A stretch of DNA of 64,000 bases from Clostridium grantii DSM 8605 (lineage in GTDB: Bacteria > Bacillota > Clostridia > Clostridiales > Clostridiaceae), in NCBI RefSeq assembly GCF_900129965.1, contig NZ_FQXM01000002.1:186001-250000 (forward strand). Direction: 5' to 3'. Made by a program: the position numbers and the translations under genes. Every line of letters starts with the position of its first letter. Position 1 is the stretch's first letter. The notes beneath the pieces are model-generated. The model ran no database searches, was not told the DNA's origin, and saw only the letters and a list, made by a program, of their open reading frames with translations. Of this stretch, positions 1-8,718 are shown piece after piece.

Positions 1-3
1 GCT

Positions 4-612
4 GTGAAACAAGCAATAAAAGAAGAAAAAAGGGTGATTATAGAGCACTTTGAACTTATATATCCTTTTTTAGAAATGAATGCAGAAATTTTAATTGGTA
101 TTGGAGAAGAGGTGATAGTTACAAGACCTTCTATTTTTGGACCTCAACCAAAAGACATTTCGGATATAGTTGTTAAATCATTGAAGTATAGAAAAATGGC
201 TCATACAGCTGAGGATTTAACTTCTATGGTACTAGAAAAAGAGTTTGGCATACCTAGATGTGAGGAACATAGCGATGTTCAACATGGATTTGTATTAGAA
301 TTTAATGAAAAACCATTAATAGATATTCAAGCATTAGAAGATAGTGTAAAAAAATATATAGAAGAGAAGATGGATGTATGTTACTTAGATGATAAACATA
401 TATCTATTGGAAGTGGATTTAATCACGTTTGTACAGGACCTAGAATCCATGTTAAAAACACAGAAGAAATCGAAAATTTTCAATTGGTAAAAGATTTCAA
501 ATATGATCCTCTTACAAAGGTTTATTCTTTGATAGGCTTAATTGGACCAAAGGTTAGGGTAGATCTGAAGAATATTGAAGAAATAAATGGGCTTAAGAAT
601 ATACAATTTTAA
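4..612 (+). CDS. Protein of unknown function, possibly 5'-truncated by the window edge
   Basis: I do not recognise this 202-residue protein. It is soluble-looking, charged and lysine/glutamate rich, with no membrane segment or signal peptide. Its three cysteines (near residues 86, 126 and 143) do not form a recognisable metal-binding pattern. The reading frame is open to the first base of the window. The GTG at position 4 is only the first in-frame start-like codon, and its ribosome-binding region lies outside the window, so the true start may be upstream. The stop is followed by a strong hairpin at 641-690, so the gene ends its transcription unit, converging with the nudC-like gene. Confidence 0.6.
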   Translation: MKQAIKEEKRVIIEHFELIYPFLEMNAEILIGIGEEVIVTRPSIFGPQPKDISDIVVKSLKYRKMAHTAEDLTSMVLEKEFGIPRCEEHSDVQHGFVLEFNEKPLIDIQALEDSVKKYIEEKMDVCYLDDKHISIGSGFNHVCTGPRIHVKNTEEIENFQLVKDFKYDPLTKVYSLIGLIGPKVRVDLKNIEEINGLKNIQF

Positions 613-640
613 ATGAAAAATAAATATACTGTAAAATAAA

Positions 641-694
641 TTAGTATGTGTACATAAGCTTGGGATTTCAAGCTTATGTACATGTACTAATTTT
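641..694. terminator. Long inverted repeat between convergent genes, probable bidirectional terminator
   Basis: Arms of 22 nt (641-662 and 669-690) pair with only one two-base mismatch around a loop of about 6 nt, and a short TTTT follows on the plus strand. It lies between the unknown gene ending at 612 and the minus-strand operon ending at 768. The U-tract is weak for a classical intrinsic terminator. Confidence 0.6.
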
Positions 695-767
695 AAATTA
701 ACCTCTTTTATACTATTGTAATTTCTATATTAACATACCGTATTTATTAGATTCATTAAGTGAATAC

Positions 768-1607
768 TTAATGGCATTGTGATTCAATAAAGTTATCTAT
801 TAGTTTTCTTGCGATACTAATTTTTGAAGGAATTAAAGGCAAAGAATCCACTGTAAACCAAGCTGCATTATTTATTTCTACTTCATCTACTTTTATATCC
901 CCAGAATCGTAGGATGCAGTGAAACCTAACATAAGAGAATCAGGGAAAGACCAAGGTTGACTGGAAAAATATTTTATATCTTTAATTTTTATATTGGTTT
1001 CTTCATAAACTTCTCTTTTAATACATTGCTCCACTGTCTCACCAGGTTCTACAAATCCGGCAATGACACTATAAAGATTTTCAGGGAAATTATTGTTATG
1101 AGCTAGCAATAGCTTGTCTCCTTTAGTCACAGCAACAATTATTGCGGGAGAAATTTTTGGATATGATATTAAACCACATGTATTACAAATTTTAGAACGT
1201 TCATGTTGGCTATTTTCTAATCTACTCCCACAACGACCACAAAAATTATGAGTTTCTTGCCAATTGAGTATTTGATATGCTTTGCCAGCTATAGTAAAAA
1301 AATCTTCCCCGATTGATAAACCTATAGAACGTAGATCTTCAAATTTTAGTTCATCACAAAGAATTGGGTCTTCATTTAATTTAATAGCGTAACAAGGAGT
1401 ATCTTTAAATTTACCAAGATAATACTCCTCATAATTATTTAAAGACAATTTTGCAAATTCAGAAAAACTTGGTATGGTTACTACGGTTTTTTTATAAAAT
1501 ACAAGTATTTTGTTGTTATAAAACACAAAAAAAAGGTCCTTTTCTTTTTTTTCTTGTGAAGGCATTGTTTCTGGAATAAAATTCAAATAATGATTATTAG
1601 TATTCAT
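768..1607 (-). CDS. nudC: NudC-like NAD(H) pyrophosphatase / RNA-deNADding Nudix hydrolase
   Basis: The 279-residue protein (counted from the ATG at 1607) has the NudC architecture. An N-terminal domain is followed by a four-cysteine zinc ribbon (CGRCG then CNTCG) near the middle and a C-terminal Nudix domain. The Nudix box is GFVEPGE...REVYEETN, with Asn in place of the usual Gly at its end. The NudC signature SQPWSFPDS follows. NudC enzymes hydrolyse NAD(H) to NMN(H) and AMP and can remove NAD caps from RNA. The start at 1607 is chosen because GAGAGGTG lies just upstream; an in-frame GTG at 1616 overlaps that site. It is the last gene of a minus-strand operon, 27 nt after the ThrE half-gene. 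Confidence 0.88.
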   Translation of the reverse strand: MNTNNHYLNFIPETMPSQEKKEKDLFFVFYNNKILVFYKKTVVTIPSFSEFAKLSLNNYEEYYLGKFKDTPCYAIKLNEDPILCDELKFEDLRSIGLSIGEDFFTIAGKAYQILNWQETHNFCGRCGSRLENSQHERSKICNTCGLISYPKISPAIIVAVTKGDKLLLAHNNNFPENLYSVIAGFVEPGETVEQCIKREVYEETNIKIKDIKYFSSQPWSFPDSLMLGFTASYDSGDIKVDEVEINNAAWFTVDSLPLIPSKISIARKLIDNFIESQCH

Positions 1608-1634
1608 AAGGGACACCTCTCTAAAATATAATTA

Positions 1635-2099
1635 TTATATTCTTTTTTTTCTACCCAATTTTGGGTTTATTAATTTTGTTATTGACGATACTAAAGTAAT
1701 TCCCGAAGCAATAGAACAAGCTATTACAAAAGTTTCCATTCCTAATAAAGAAGCTTTTTCATTATTGCCTTGAATAACTTCATACATAGTGTAATACATT
1801 CCAGACCCAGGAACTAAAGGAATTATTGCTGATATGGCAAACATAGTCACTGGTTGTTTCATTACTCGTGCTATAATTTCAGAATAAACAGAAATAACAA
1901 TAGTTGCAATAAAAATAGATACTATTTTTGAAATATTCATATCATACAGAAGTATATAAACTATCCAACCTAAACCACCACCTATAGAAGCGGCAATTAC
2001 TTTATTACCTTTCACATTGAAAAGTATCCCAAAGCTTAAGGTTGAAACAAAAGCAAAGATGAAATTTGAAATAATTTTATAGAAAGATAAAGTAGTCAT
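1635..2099 (-). CDS. ThrE-type threonine/serine exporter, C-terminal half (ThrE_2, DUF3815)
   Basis: This 155-residue, very hydrophobic protein has four or five membrane segments. It includes the motif PLVPGSGMYYTMYEVI typical of the second half of ThrE amino-acid exporters. In many Firmicutes the exporter is split into two subunits, and the first half is the gene immediately upstream. The start ATG at 2099 overlaps the upstream stop (TAATG). A GGAGG about 10 nt before it supports this start over a longer ORF beginning at 2129. Substrate specificity (threonine/serine or other small metabolites) cannot be read from the sequence. Confidence 0.8.
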   Translation of the reverse strand: MTTLSFYKIISNFIFAFVSTLSFGILFNVKGNKVIAASIGGGLGWIVYILLYDMNISKIVSIFIATIVISVYSEIIARVMKQPVTMFAISAIIPLVPGSGMYYTMYEVIQGNNEKASLLGMETFVIACSIASGITLVSSITKLINPKLGRKKRI

Positions 2100-2866
2100 T
2101 AAAATAAACCTCCAAAAGCTAAAGACCAAAGCTTTAGTATAGTACCAGTTCCGATGGCTATTGCTACAGCTATAAATATAGACTCAACAGCACGAGCGAT
2201 TCCAGAAACTAAATCACCAGCGATTGTATCTCTAATGGCGTTTGTGATAGAAATTCCGGGAACCAGTATCATTATTGAACCAATTATTATAGTATCTATG
2301 TTATTTCCAAAATTTATGCTGATACTAAAGGCAGCTATAAGTGCTGAAATTGCGCCACCAATAGCATTTACAAAAAAATCATTGGTTTTTATTTTGTTTA
2401 GATATATAGTTACGAATTTTACTATGATTCCAGTTATAAGAGAAACAATGAAATCATTTAAAGTTCCTCCAAAAAGCAAGGCAAAAAAAGCTGCAGCTAA
2501 CCCAGAAAAGATTAGAATTGTGCTATTATTATAAGAAGTAAAAGTGTCTATATAATATAGGGATTCTTTTACTTCCTCAAGAGTTAAACTTTCAGAGCTT
2601 ACTTTTCTAGATAAATCGTTCACCATTGATACTTTTTCTAAATTTACAGTTCTAATATATATTCTTTTTATGCATGAAATTGTGTTTGTTTCATCTGAAA
2701 CAGATATCATTATACCAGTTGGGGTTACAAAACTATCGGTATGTTTTACTCCTAAAGATGAACAGATTCTTTTTATTGTTTCTTCTACTCTATAAGTTTC
2801 GCCACCATTTTCTAAAATGATTCTACCAGCGTAGGCGGCTACTTGTAATACATCATTAGTGTTCAT
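2099..2866 (-). CDS. ThrE-type threonine/serine exporter, N-terminal half (DUF1212)
   Basis: This 255-residue protein has the DUF1212/ThrE_1 layout. A cytoplasmic N-terminal part of about 110 residues (RIILENGGETYRVEET, then TGIMISVSDE) is followed by about five membrane helices with the LVPGISITNAIRD motif. It should pair with the 155-residue half-gene downstream, with which it shares a TAATG stop/start overlap. Its own ATG lies inside the end of the TVP38-like gene (11-nt overlap), preceded by AAAGGAG. The proposed role is export of threonine, serine or related metabolites. Confidence 0.83.
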   Translation of the reverse strand: MNTNDVLQVAAYAGRIILENGGETYRVEETIKRICSSLGVKHTDSFVTPTGIMISVSDETNTISCIKRIYIRTVNLEKVSMVNDLSRKVSSESLTLEEVKESLYYIDTFTSYNNSTILIFSGLAAAFFALLFGGTLNDFIVSLITGIIVKFVTIYLNKIKTNDFFVNAIGGAISALIAAFSISINFGNNIDTIIIGSIMILVPGISITNAIRDTIAGDLVSGIARAVESIFIAVAIAIGTGTILKLWSLAFGGLF

Positions 2867-3569
2867 GTGAAAATTTGTTCTCCTTTCTTTTTTTTATTTT
2901 CTTGAGAACAAAGAATATTATTAATGCAATTACTGCAATTAAAATTAAAATTATTTTCCCTTTAGATGAAACAAAATCAAATCTAGTAAATCCAGTACCC
3001 ATTAATACATAAACAATAGTGCCAGGCAACATGCCTATCCCTGTAGCTATTGCAAAAGGAAAAACTTTCATGCTACTTAGTCCCGCAGCATAGCTTACGA
3101 TATCAAATGAAATAAAAGGCAGTAATCGGCCAATTAATATAAATTTAAAACCTTGTGTGCTACTAATATTCTCAATATTTTCCCAAAGGCCCTTATTATG
3201 TCCAAGCTTTCTTACAAAAGATTCACCTAGAAAACGAGCTAAATAATAGGAAGTAATAGCCCCAAGCATTGCGCCTATCCATGAAACAACTAGACCTCCA
3301 AAAAAACCAAATATAGCTCCGTTAGCCCCTGTTATTAGGAATGCAGGAATAGGGAAGGCTAGTGATTGAAAAATCATAAGCAAAATACTTAATAAAGGTG
3401 CTGCAATACCCCAAGATTTAATTAAAGAAGATACGTCAGTAACAGATCCGGTTGTTAGTAAAGTGTCAACATTATCAATACTATCTTTTAAAATAAAATA
3501 TAAAAGTGAAAGTATTGATAAAGAAATAAATAACATGAAAAATTTTTTTGTTCTGAAGTTAAGGTTCAT
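2856..3569 (-). CDS. TVP38/TMEM64-family (VTT domain) membrane protein
   Basis: This 237-residue membrane protein has an N-terminal helix (residues about 10-28). A VTT (formerly SNARE-associated) domain follows, with the glycine-rich GANGAIFGFFGG segment, a re-entrant-like region, and the conserved GRLLPFISFDIVSYAAGL motif. It ends in a lysine-rich tail. Bacterial relatives (YdjX/YdjZ, DedA superfamily) are implicated in lipid or ion homeostasis, but the exact function is unknown. It is the first gene of the minus-strand operon that continues through both ThrE halves to nudC. Confidence 0.8.
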   Translation of the reverse strand: MNLNFRTKKFFMLFISLSILSLLYFILKDSIDNVDTLLTTGSVTDVSSLIKSWGIAAPLLSILLMIFQSLAFPIPAFLITGANGAIFGFFGGLVVSWIGAMLGAITSYYLARFLGESFVRKLGHNKGLWENIENISSTQGFKFILIGRLLPFISFDIVSYAAGLSSMKVFPFAIATGIGMLPGTIVYVLMGTGFTRFDFVSSKGKIILILIAVIALIIFFVLKKIKKRKENKFSHEH

Positions 3570-3667
3570 TTTTATCCTTTCGGTATACTAGAGTATATAT
3601 GTATTATTTTATTATATGTTATTTTTGTATTAGATACAACGTTGATAAAAACAAATTCAAAAAGATA

Positions 3668-3696
3668 TTGACAGCATTATATAATTCTGATAAACT
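3668..3696 (+). promoter_or_regulatory. SigA-type promoter for the metY leader
   Basis: A perfect -35 TTGACA (3668-3673) is followed after 17 bp by TAAACT (3691-3696). Transcription would start about 10 nt before the first riboswitch stem. Confidence 0.7.
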
Positions 3697-3713
3697 TCAT
3701 ATCAATATAAAAA

Positions 3714-3819
3714 AATCTTATCAAGAGAGACTGAGTGACTGGCACTTTGAAGTCCGGCAACCTGAACAATAGTTCAAGGTGCTAAATCCAGCAGGTTAAT
3801 AGCCTGGAAGATGAGGATT
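3714..3819 (+). promoter_or_regulatory. SAM-I (S-box) riboswitch
   Basis: The RNA has the S-box hallmarks in order: CTTATCAAGAGAG, the GACTGGC strand, GAAGTCCGGCAACC, a GGTGCTAAATCC segment, and AGCCTGGAAGATGAGG closing the basal P1 helix with 3714-3722. SAM binding should stabilise P1 and permit the downstream terminator (3836-3871), turning metY off when methionine/SAM is plentiful. Confidence 0.95.
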
Positions 3820-3835
3820 ATGTAGAGATAAATTT

Positions 3836-3871
3836 GCTTTCTTACATTAAATTCTGTAAGAAGGCTTTTTT
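3836..3871 (+). terminator. Riboswitch-controlled intrinsic terminator
   Basis: GCTTTCTTACA pairs with TGTAAGAAGGC (one G-U pair) around an 8-nt loop, followed by six T residues. It is the expression platform of the SAM-I riboswitch, ending 24 nt before metY. Confidence 0.9.
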
Positions 3872-3894
3872 AATATAAAAAAGGGGGCTTTAAA

Positions 3895-5172
3895 ATGTCA
3901 AAAAGATTACAATTTGAAACACTTCAACTTCATGGGGGCTATGAAATTGATAGCAACACTAAATCAAGGGCTGTACCATTGTACCAAACAACATCTTATG
4001 TTTTTGAAGATGCAGAAGAGGCAGCAGATTTATTTGCACTAAAAAAAGGGGGAAATATTTATACGAGAATTACTAATCCTACTACTGATGTTTTCGAAAA
4101 AAGAATGACATTGTTAGAAGGTGGAGTAGGTGCAGTAGCAACTGCTTCAGGAATGGCTGCTATTACTTATTCTATATTAAATATTGCAGCATCAGGAGAC
4201 GAAATTGTAGCTGCATCAACTTTATATGGAGGAACGTACACTTTGTTTTCCTCAACTTTAAAGGACTTTGGTATAAAAGTTAATTTTGTAAATCCTGATG
4301 ATTTAGAAGAATTAAAGAGTGCAATTACTGATAAAACAAAAGCAGTATATATTGAAACGATAGGAAATCCAGGCATAAATATCTGCGATATAAAAGCTAT
4401 TTCAGAAATTGCTCATGAAAATGGAATTCCGCTTATAGTTGATAATACCTTCGCAACAGCTTTCTTATGCAAACCCTTCCATTTTGGAGCGGATATTGTA
4501 GTATATTCAGCTACAAAGTTCATAGGTGGGAATGGAACTTCTATTGGTGGCGTTGTAATTGATTCAGGTAAATTTAATTGGAATAATGGTAAATTTCCTA
4601 AGTTAGTAAATCCAGATCCAACTTATAATGGGATTTCATATCATGAGGCATTAAAAGAGGCTGCTTATATTGGAAGATTAAGGGTAGTTTTATTGAGGGA
4701 TATTGGAGCATGCATTTCTCCGTTTAATGCATTTCAGTTAATTCTTGGACTGGAAACTTTATCTTTAAGAGTGGAAAGACATGTAGAAAATGCTTTAGCA
4801 GTAGCAAACTTTTTATTGAATCATCCAAATATTGAGTGGGTAAATCATCCATCCTTAGAAGAAAATAAATATAATGAACGTGCTAAAGAGTATTTACCAA
4901 GTGGAGCAGGATCTATATTTACTTTTGGAGTTAAAGGTGGATATGAAAGTGCTAAAAAACTGATTTCTTCATTAAACTTATTTTCACATTTAGCAAATGT
5001 AGGTGATTCTAAGTCTTTAATAATTCACCCAGCTTCAACTACGCATGCTCAATTAAATGAACAGCAACAATTATCAGCAGGAGTTAAGCCTGAAATGATA
5101 AGAGTGTCTATTGGCCTTGAAAATAAAAAGGACATAATAAATGATTTAGAACAAGCACTTCAATCACTTTAA
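3895..5172 (+). CDS. metY: O-acetylhomoserine sulfhydrylase (O-acetylhomoserine aminocarboxypropyltransferase)
   Basis: This 425-residue Cys/Met-metabolism PLP enzyme has the Schiff-base lysine at K208 in SATKFIGGNG and the family features YTRITNPT and TASGMAA. Its length and C-terminal half fit O-acetylhomoserine sulfhydrylase better than the roughly 380-residue cystathionine enzymes. It would make homocysteine directly from O-acetylhomoserine and sulfide. Control by the SAM-I riboswitch places it in methionine synthesis. The neighbouring sulfite reductase operon, which produces sulfide, supplies its likely co-substrate. The ATG follows AAGGGGGC. Confidence 0.92.
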   Translation: MSKRLQFETLQLHGGYEIDSNTKSRAVPLYQTTSYVFEDAEEAADLFALKKGGNIYTRITNPTTDVFEKRMTLLEGGVGAVATASGMAAITYSILNIAASGDEIVAASTLYGGTYTLFSSTLKDFGIKVNFVNPDDLEELKSAITDKTKAVYIETIGNPGINICDIKAISEIAHENGIPLIVDNTFATAFLCKPFHFGADIVVYSATKFIGGNGTSIGGVVIDSGKFNWNNGKFPKLVNPDPTYNGISYHEALKEAAYIGRLRVVLLRDIGACISPFNAFQLILGLETLSLRVERHVENALAVANFLLNHPNIEWVNHPSLEENKYNERAKEYLPSGAGSIFTFGVKGGYESAKKLISSLNLFSHLANVGDSKSLIIHPASTTHAQLNEQQQLSAGVKPEMIRVSIGLENKKDIINDLEQALQSL

Positions 5173-5319
5173 AATACTTTTATAGTAAGTGATACCATTT
5201 AAAAATTTGATAGGTTAAATTATAAGTAAAATGAATGGCTTTTATGCAGTTTTAACAGTATAATTAGTTTATATTAATACAAACCCTTTATTTTTCTTTT
5301 GAAATAGGAGGTAAAAATA

Positions 5320-6000
5320 ATGGATAAAATCCATACTACTGATTTGTGCTTTTTAGAAAATGCTAATGAAAAAACTGTTGAAGCTATTAAAAGTCATTCT
5401 AACCTTATTAAAATTAAAAAAGGGGAAAAACTTTTTTCGGAAAGAGATGAACTGAATAAAATTTATTTTGTGTTAAAGGGAAAAATGACTATGTTTAAGT
5501 CTTCATCTGCAGGTCAAAAGAAAGTTGTTTATATTTTAGATGAAGGACAAATAATAAATGAAGTATTATTCGATGCTAAATTTGCATCTATTAATTGTGA
5601 GGCTTTTGAAAATAGTAATCTTTTAGGTATTGATAAAGATAAATTGTTAGAACTTATGGAAAAAGATTTTTTGTTGACCCAAATTATATTAAATATGATG
5701 AGCAAAAAAATAAGAAGGCTATACAGGCAACTTAAAAATACAGTTCCTAAAAGAATGGATAAAAAAGTTGCGGCTAAATTATGGAAACTATCTAGAGATT
5801 ATGGTGTAAAAACTGAAAATGGAACCATGATTGATTTAAATATAACAATTACTTATTTAGCTGATATGCTAGGAAGTCCTAGAGAAACTATCTCAAGAGC
5901 AATAAATCTACTGAAAAATGAAGGTATGATTAGTTTTAATAATAAAAAAATAGTAGTAGACCCAGAAAAATTAGCAGAATTTTATAGAAGTCGTGATTAA
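5320..6000 (+). CDS. Crp/Fnr-family transcriptional regulator next to the sulfite reductase operon
   Basis: This 226-residue protein has an N-terminal cyclic-nucleotide-like beta-barrel (residues about 20-125), a long dimer helix, and a C-terminal winged HTH with GSPRETISRAINLLKNEG. RETxxR in the recognition helix matches the CRP-type pattern that reads GTGA half-sites. It has only two cysteines and no N-terminal cysteine cluster, so an Fe-S sensor is unlikely; the ligand is unknown. A perfect GTGAT-N4-ATCAC palindrome spans its stop codon, 76 nt before the hydrosulfide channel gene, so it is the natural candidate regulator of that operon. Its ATG follows AGGAGG. A TATAAT at 5259-5264 may be its -10 box. 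Confidence 0.88.
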   Translation: MDKIHTTDLCFLENANEKTVEAIKSHSNLIKIKKGEKLFSERDELNKIYFVLKGKMTMFKSSSAGQKKVVYILDEGQIINEVLFDAKFASINCEAFENSNLLGIDKDKLLELMEKDFLLTQIILNMMSKKIRRLYRQLKNTVPKRMDKKVAAKLWKLSRDYGVKTENGTMIDLNITITYLADMLGSPRETISRAINLLKNEGMISFNNKKIVVDPEKLAEFYRSRD

Positions 6001-6006
6001 TATCAC
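5993..6006 (+). promoter_or_regulatory. Crp/Fnr-type operator for the hydrosulfide channel/asrABC operon
   Basis: GTGATTAATATCAC is a perfect palindrome (5-N4-5) overlapping the stop codon of the regulator gene. Its centre (5999.5) lies 41.5 bp upstream of the start site predicted from the -10 box at 6029-6034, the class II activator position. An identical half-site arrangement precedes pflB. Confidence 0.72.
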
Positions 6007-6028
6007 ATACTTCTATTTTTTTTTGGTT

Positions 6029-6034
6029 TATTAT
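6029..6034 (+). promoter_or_regulatory. -10 box of the hydrosulfide channel/asrABC promoter
   Basis: TATTAT sits at the distance expected for an activator bound at 5993-6006. No good -35 hexamer is present, which is typical of activator-dependent class II promoters. Predicted start is near 6041. Confidence 0.55.
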
Positions 6035-6081
6035 TTATATATAGCAAATAATATATATATAAAATTTAGGGGGAATTTACT

Positions 6082-6852
6082 ATGTTTAGTGAAACTATTA
6101 ACAATGTGTCAGCTTCGGCCGTTGCAAAATCAACATTGCTTAAAAAAAGTAAAGGAAAATATCTTGTGGCATCAATTTTGGCAGGATTATATGTAGGACT
6201 TGGAATTATTCTTATTTTTAATGTAGGAGGAACATTGTCAGCAGCAGAGTCTCCTTTTACAAAAATCCTTATGGGAGCAAGTTTTGGAATCGCGTTGAGT
6301 TTAGTTGTAATGGCAGGTTCAGAACTTTTTACAGGAAACAATTTGATAATGACCATAGGATCTTTAGAAAAAAAAGTAACATGGAAAGAAACCATTAATG
6401 TTTGGATATTTAGTTATATTGGTAATTTTATTGGTTCAATTCTTTTGGCAATAGTGGTTGTTTTCTCAGGAGCAGTATCAAATGCATCTGTAGCTGACTT
6501 TTTTGTTAAAGTTTCAGCAGCGAAAATGAATGCTCCATTTATGGATTTATTATTAAAAGGTGTTTTATGTAATATTTTAGTTTGTTTAGCAATTTGGTGT
6601 GGATTTAAATTAAAAAGTGAAAGCGGAAAATTAATCATGATTTTTTGGTGTTTGTTTGCATTTATAACTGCAGGATTTGAGCATAGCATTGCAAACATGA
6701 CTATATTAGGGGTTGGGTTATTTTTGCCTCATTCTGAAACTGTATCTTTAATGGGCTTAGCCAATAATTTAATTCCTGTAACAATAGGTAATATGATTGG
6801 TGGAGCTATATGTATAGGGGTATCATATTGGTATATTTCTAAAGAAAAGTAA
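6082..6852 (+). CDS. FNT-family channel, probable hydrosulfide (HS-) channel
   Basis: This 256-residue formate/nitrite transporter family protein has six predicted membrane helices and family features such as ASFGIALSLVVMAGSELFTGN and the GFEHSIANM motif. FNT proteins conduct small anions. The member encoded beside asrABC in Clostridioides difficile was characterised as a hydrosulfide channel. The gene lies 59 nt before asrA with no terminator between, so export of the sulfide made by sulfite reductase is the best reading. Formate or nitrite transport remains possible. The start ATG follows AGGGGG at 6068-6073, which argues against an upstream in-frame start. Confidence 0.87.
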   Translation: MFSETINNVSASAVAKSTLLKKSKGKYLVASILAGLYVGLGIILIFNVGGTLSAAESPFTKILMGASFGIALSLVVMAGSELFTGNNLIMTIGSLEKKVTWKETINVWIFSYIGNFIGSILLAIVVVFSGAVSNASVADFFVKVSAAKMNAPFMDLLLKGVLCNILVCLAIWCGFKLKSESGKLIMIFWCLFAFITAGFEHSIANMTILGVGLFLPHSETVSLMGLANNLIPVTIGNMIGGAICIGVSYWYISKEK

Positions 6853-6911
6853 TTATCTATTCATTTATTATTTTTAATAATATTTAATTAATAAAGAAAG
6901 GGTGGTACCTT

Positions 6912-7910
6912 ATGGGTATAAAAATAGATTTACAAGATTTTAATATACAATTTGAAGAGTTAAAGAAAAAATATAAAATTTATGCACCTGTAACACTTAT
7001 AGGAAAAGGTAGTTTTTCTGACTCGGATTCTATAAAATATAAAGAAATAAATTCTTTATCAGAAGTGGAGTTTAAGAAAAAATCAAACTATTCTGCAAGG
7101 GAAATCATTTTTCCTATTACGCAAACATTATTTTATTTTACTGAAGAAAGTTATATTCAACCTAGGGTTGATGAAAAAGATGCCATTATATTACTTAGAA
7201 GCTGCGATATACATGGGATAAAAAGATTAGATGAAATCTATTTAAGTAATGGAAGAGAAGATTCTTATTATAAAATTTTGAGACAAAAGGTGAAGTTTGC
7301 TGTTATTGGATGTCAGGAGAGTTTTGAGAATTGCTTTTGTGTAGATATGGGAACAAATTCAACGGAAGAATATGAAATGTCCATTGAATTAAAAAATAAT
7401 ACAGTTTACTTAAATATAAAAGATGAAGAGTTGAATGAATATTTTAAAGGCGAGGATCTAAATGTTGAGCCAACCTTTGTAAATGAAAATAAAATTAAAG
7501 TTAATATACCAGAAAATATTGATAACTCCATATTTGGAAGTGAAATGTGGGAAGAATATAATAATAGATGTATTGCCTGTGGTAGATGTAACTTTGTTTG
7601 TCCTACTTGTACTTGTTTTACTATGCAGGATATTTTCTACAAGGATAATCCCAAAAATGGTGAGAGAAGAAGAGTTTGGGCTTCATGTCATGTAGATAAA
7701 TTTTCTGATATGGCTGGTGGTCATGGATTTAGAACTAAAAAAGGTGAGAGAATGAGATTCAAAGTTATGCATAAAGTACATGATTTTAAAAAGCGATTTG
7801 GATATCATATGTGTGTAGGATGTGGAAGATGTGATGATATCTGCCCGGAATACATTTCTTTCTCAAACTGTGTAAACAAACTTAATGACGCTATGAATGA
7901 GGTGAAATAA
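6912..7910 (+). CDS. asrA: Anaerobic sulfite reductase subunit A (Fe-S electron transfer)
   Basis: This 332-residue protein has two ferredoxin-type [4Fe-4S] motifs in its C-terminal third: CIACGRCNFVC starting at C220 and CVGCGRCDDIC starting at C301. The N-terminal region resembles the hydrogenase/sulfur-reductase beta subunit family. AsrA passes electrons from AsrB to the siroheme subunit AsrC in cytoplasmic sulfite reduction. The ATG follows AAAGGGTGG. Its stop overlaps the asrB start (TAATG), indicating translational coupling. Confidence 0.95.
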   Translation: MGIKIDLQDFNIQFEELKKKYKIYAPVTLIGKGSFSDSDSIKYKEINSLSEVEFKKKSNYSAREIIFPITQTLFYFTEESYIQPRVDEKDAIILLRSCDIHGIKRLDEIYLSNGREDSYYKILRQKVKFAVIGCQESFENCFCVDMGTNSTEEYEMSIELKNNTVYLNIKDEELNEYFKGEDLNVEPTFVNENKIKVNIPENIDNSIFGSEMWEEYNNRCIACGRCNFVCPTCTCFTMQDIFYKDNPKNGERRRVWASCHVDKFSDMAGGHGFRTKKGERMRFKVMHKVHDFKKRFGYHMCVGCGRCDDICPEYISFSNCVNKLNDAMNEVK

Positions 7911-8704
7911 TGGAAAATATGTATATGCCTTTTAAATCAAAGATTTTAAGTATCAAGAAACATACAGAAACAGATTATACTTTTAGAATGGAGTATAATA
8001 ATAATGATGTTAAACCAGGTCAATTTTTTGAGGTTTCAATTCCTAAGTTTGGAGAATCTCCTATATCAGTTTGTGAAATTGGAGAAGGATATATTGATTT
8101 TACCATAAGAAGAGTTGGGAAAGTTACTGATATAATTCATACTTTTTTCCCAGGAGATTTCTTGTTTATAAGAGGACCTTATGGAAATGGATTTGAAATA
8201 ACAGATTATTTAAATAGCGAATTGATAGTGGCAGCGGGTGGAAGTGGACTCGCACCGGTAAAAGCTGTGGTAGATTATTTTGCAAAAAATACTGATAAAG
8301 TAAAGAATTTTAAATTATTATCAGGATTCAAATCTCCAGAAGATATATTATTCAAAGAAAATCTTGAAGAGTGGAGCAAAACATCGGAAATTATCTTAAC
8401 AGTTGATAAAGCAGAAGAAGAGTATAAAGGTAATGTTGGTTTGATCACAAAGTATATAATGGATTTAAATATTGAAATAATTGAAGAAACCAAGGTGATT
8501 GTTGTTGGCCCGCCTATGATGATGAAATTTACTGTAGCTGAATTTTTGAAAAAAGGGATAAAAGAAGAAAATATTTGGGTTTCCTACGAAAGAAAAATGT
8601 GCTGTGGAACAGGTAAGTGTGGGCATTGTAAAATTGATGATACTTATATTTGTCTTGATGGGCCAGTATTTAATTATGTCAAAGCTAAGACTTTGATAGA
8701 TTAA
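7910..8704 (+). CDS. asrB: Anaerobic sulfite reductase subunit B (FAD, NADH-linked)
   Basis: This 264-residue protein belongs to the ferredoxin-NADP reductase / PyrK-like family. An N-terminal FAD barrel (RGPYGNGF near residues 88-95) is followed by a nucleotide-binding domain starting at AAGGSGLAP. A C-terminal [2Fe-2S] site uses C232, C237, C240 and C248. It accepts electrons from NADH and hands them to AsrA. It overlaps asrA by one base and is followed 14 nt later by asrC. Confidence 0.95.
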   Translation: MENMYMPFKSKILSIKKHTETDYTFRMEYNNNDVKPGQFFEVSIPKFGESPISVCEIGEGYIDFTIRRVGKVTDIIHTFFPGDFLFIRGPYGNGFEITDYLNSELIVAAGGSGLAPVKAVVDYFAKNTDKVKNFKLLSGFKSPEDILFKENLEEWSKTSEIILTVDKAEEEYKGNVGLITKYIMDLNIEIIEETKVIVVGPPMMMKFTVAEFLKKGIKEENIWVSYERKMCCGTGKCGHCKIDDTYICLDGPVFNYVKAKTLID

Positions 8705-8718
8705 GGAGGATTTATTTC

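Noticed and set aside
2154..2534. Plus-strand ORF of 126 codons inside the ThrE gene
   Set aside because: Composition and lack of motifs mark it as the antisense shadow of the well-supported minus-strand gene.
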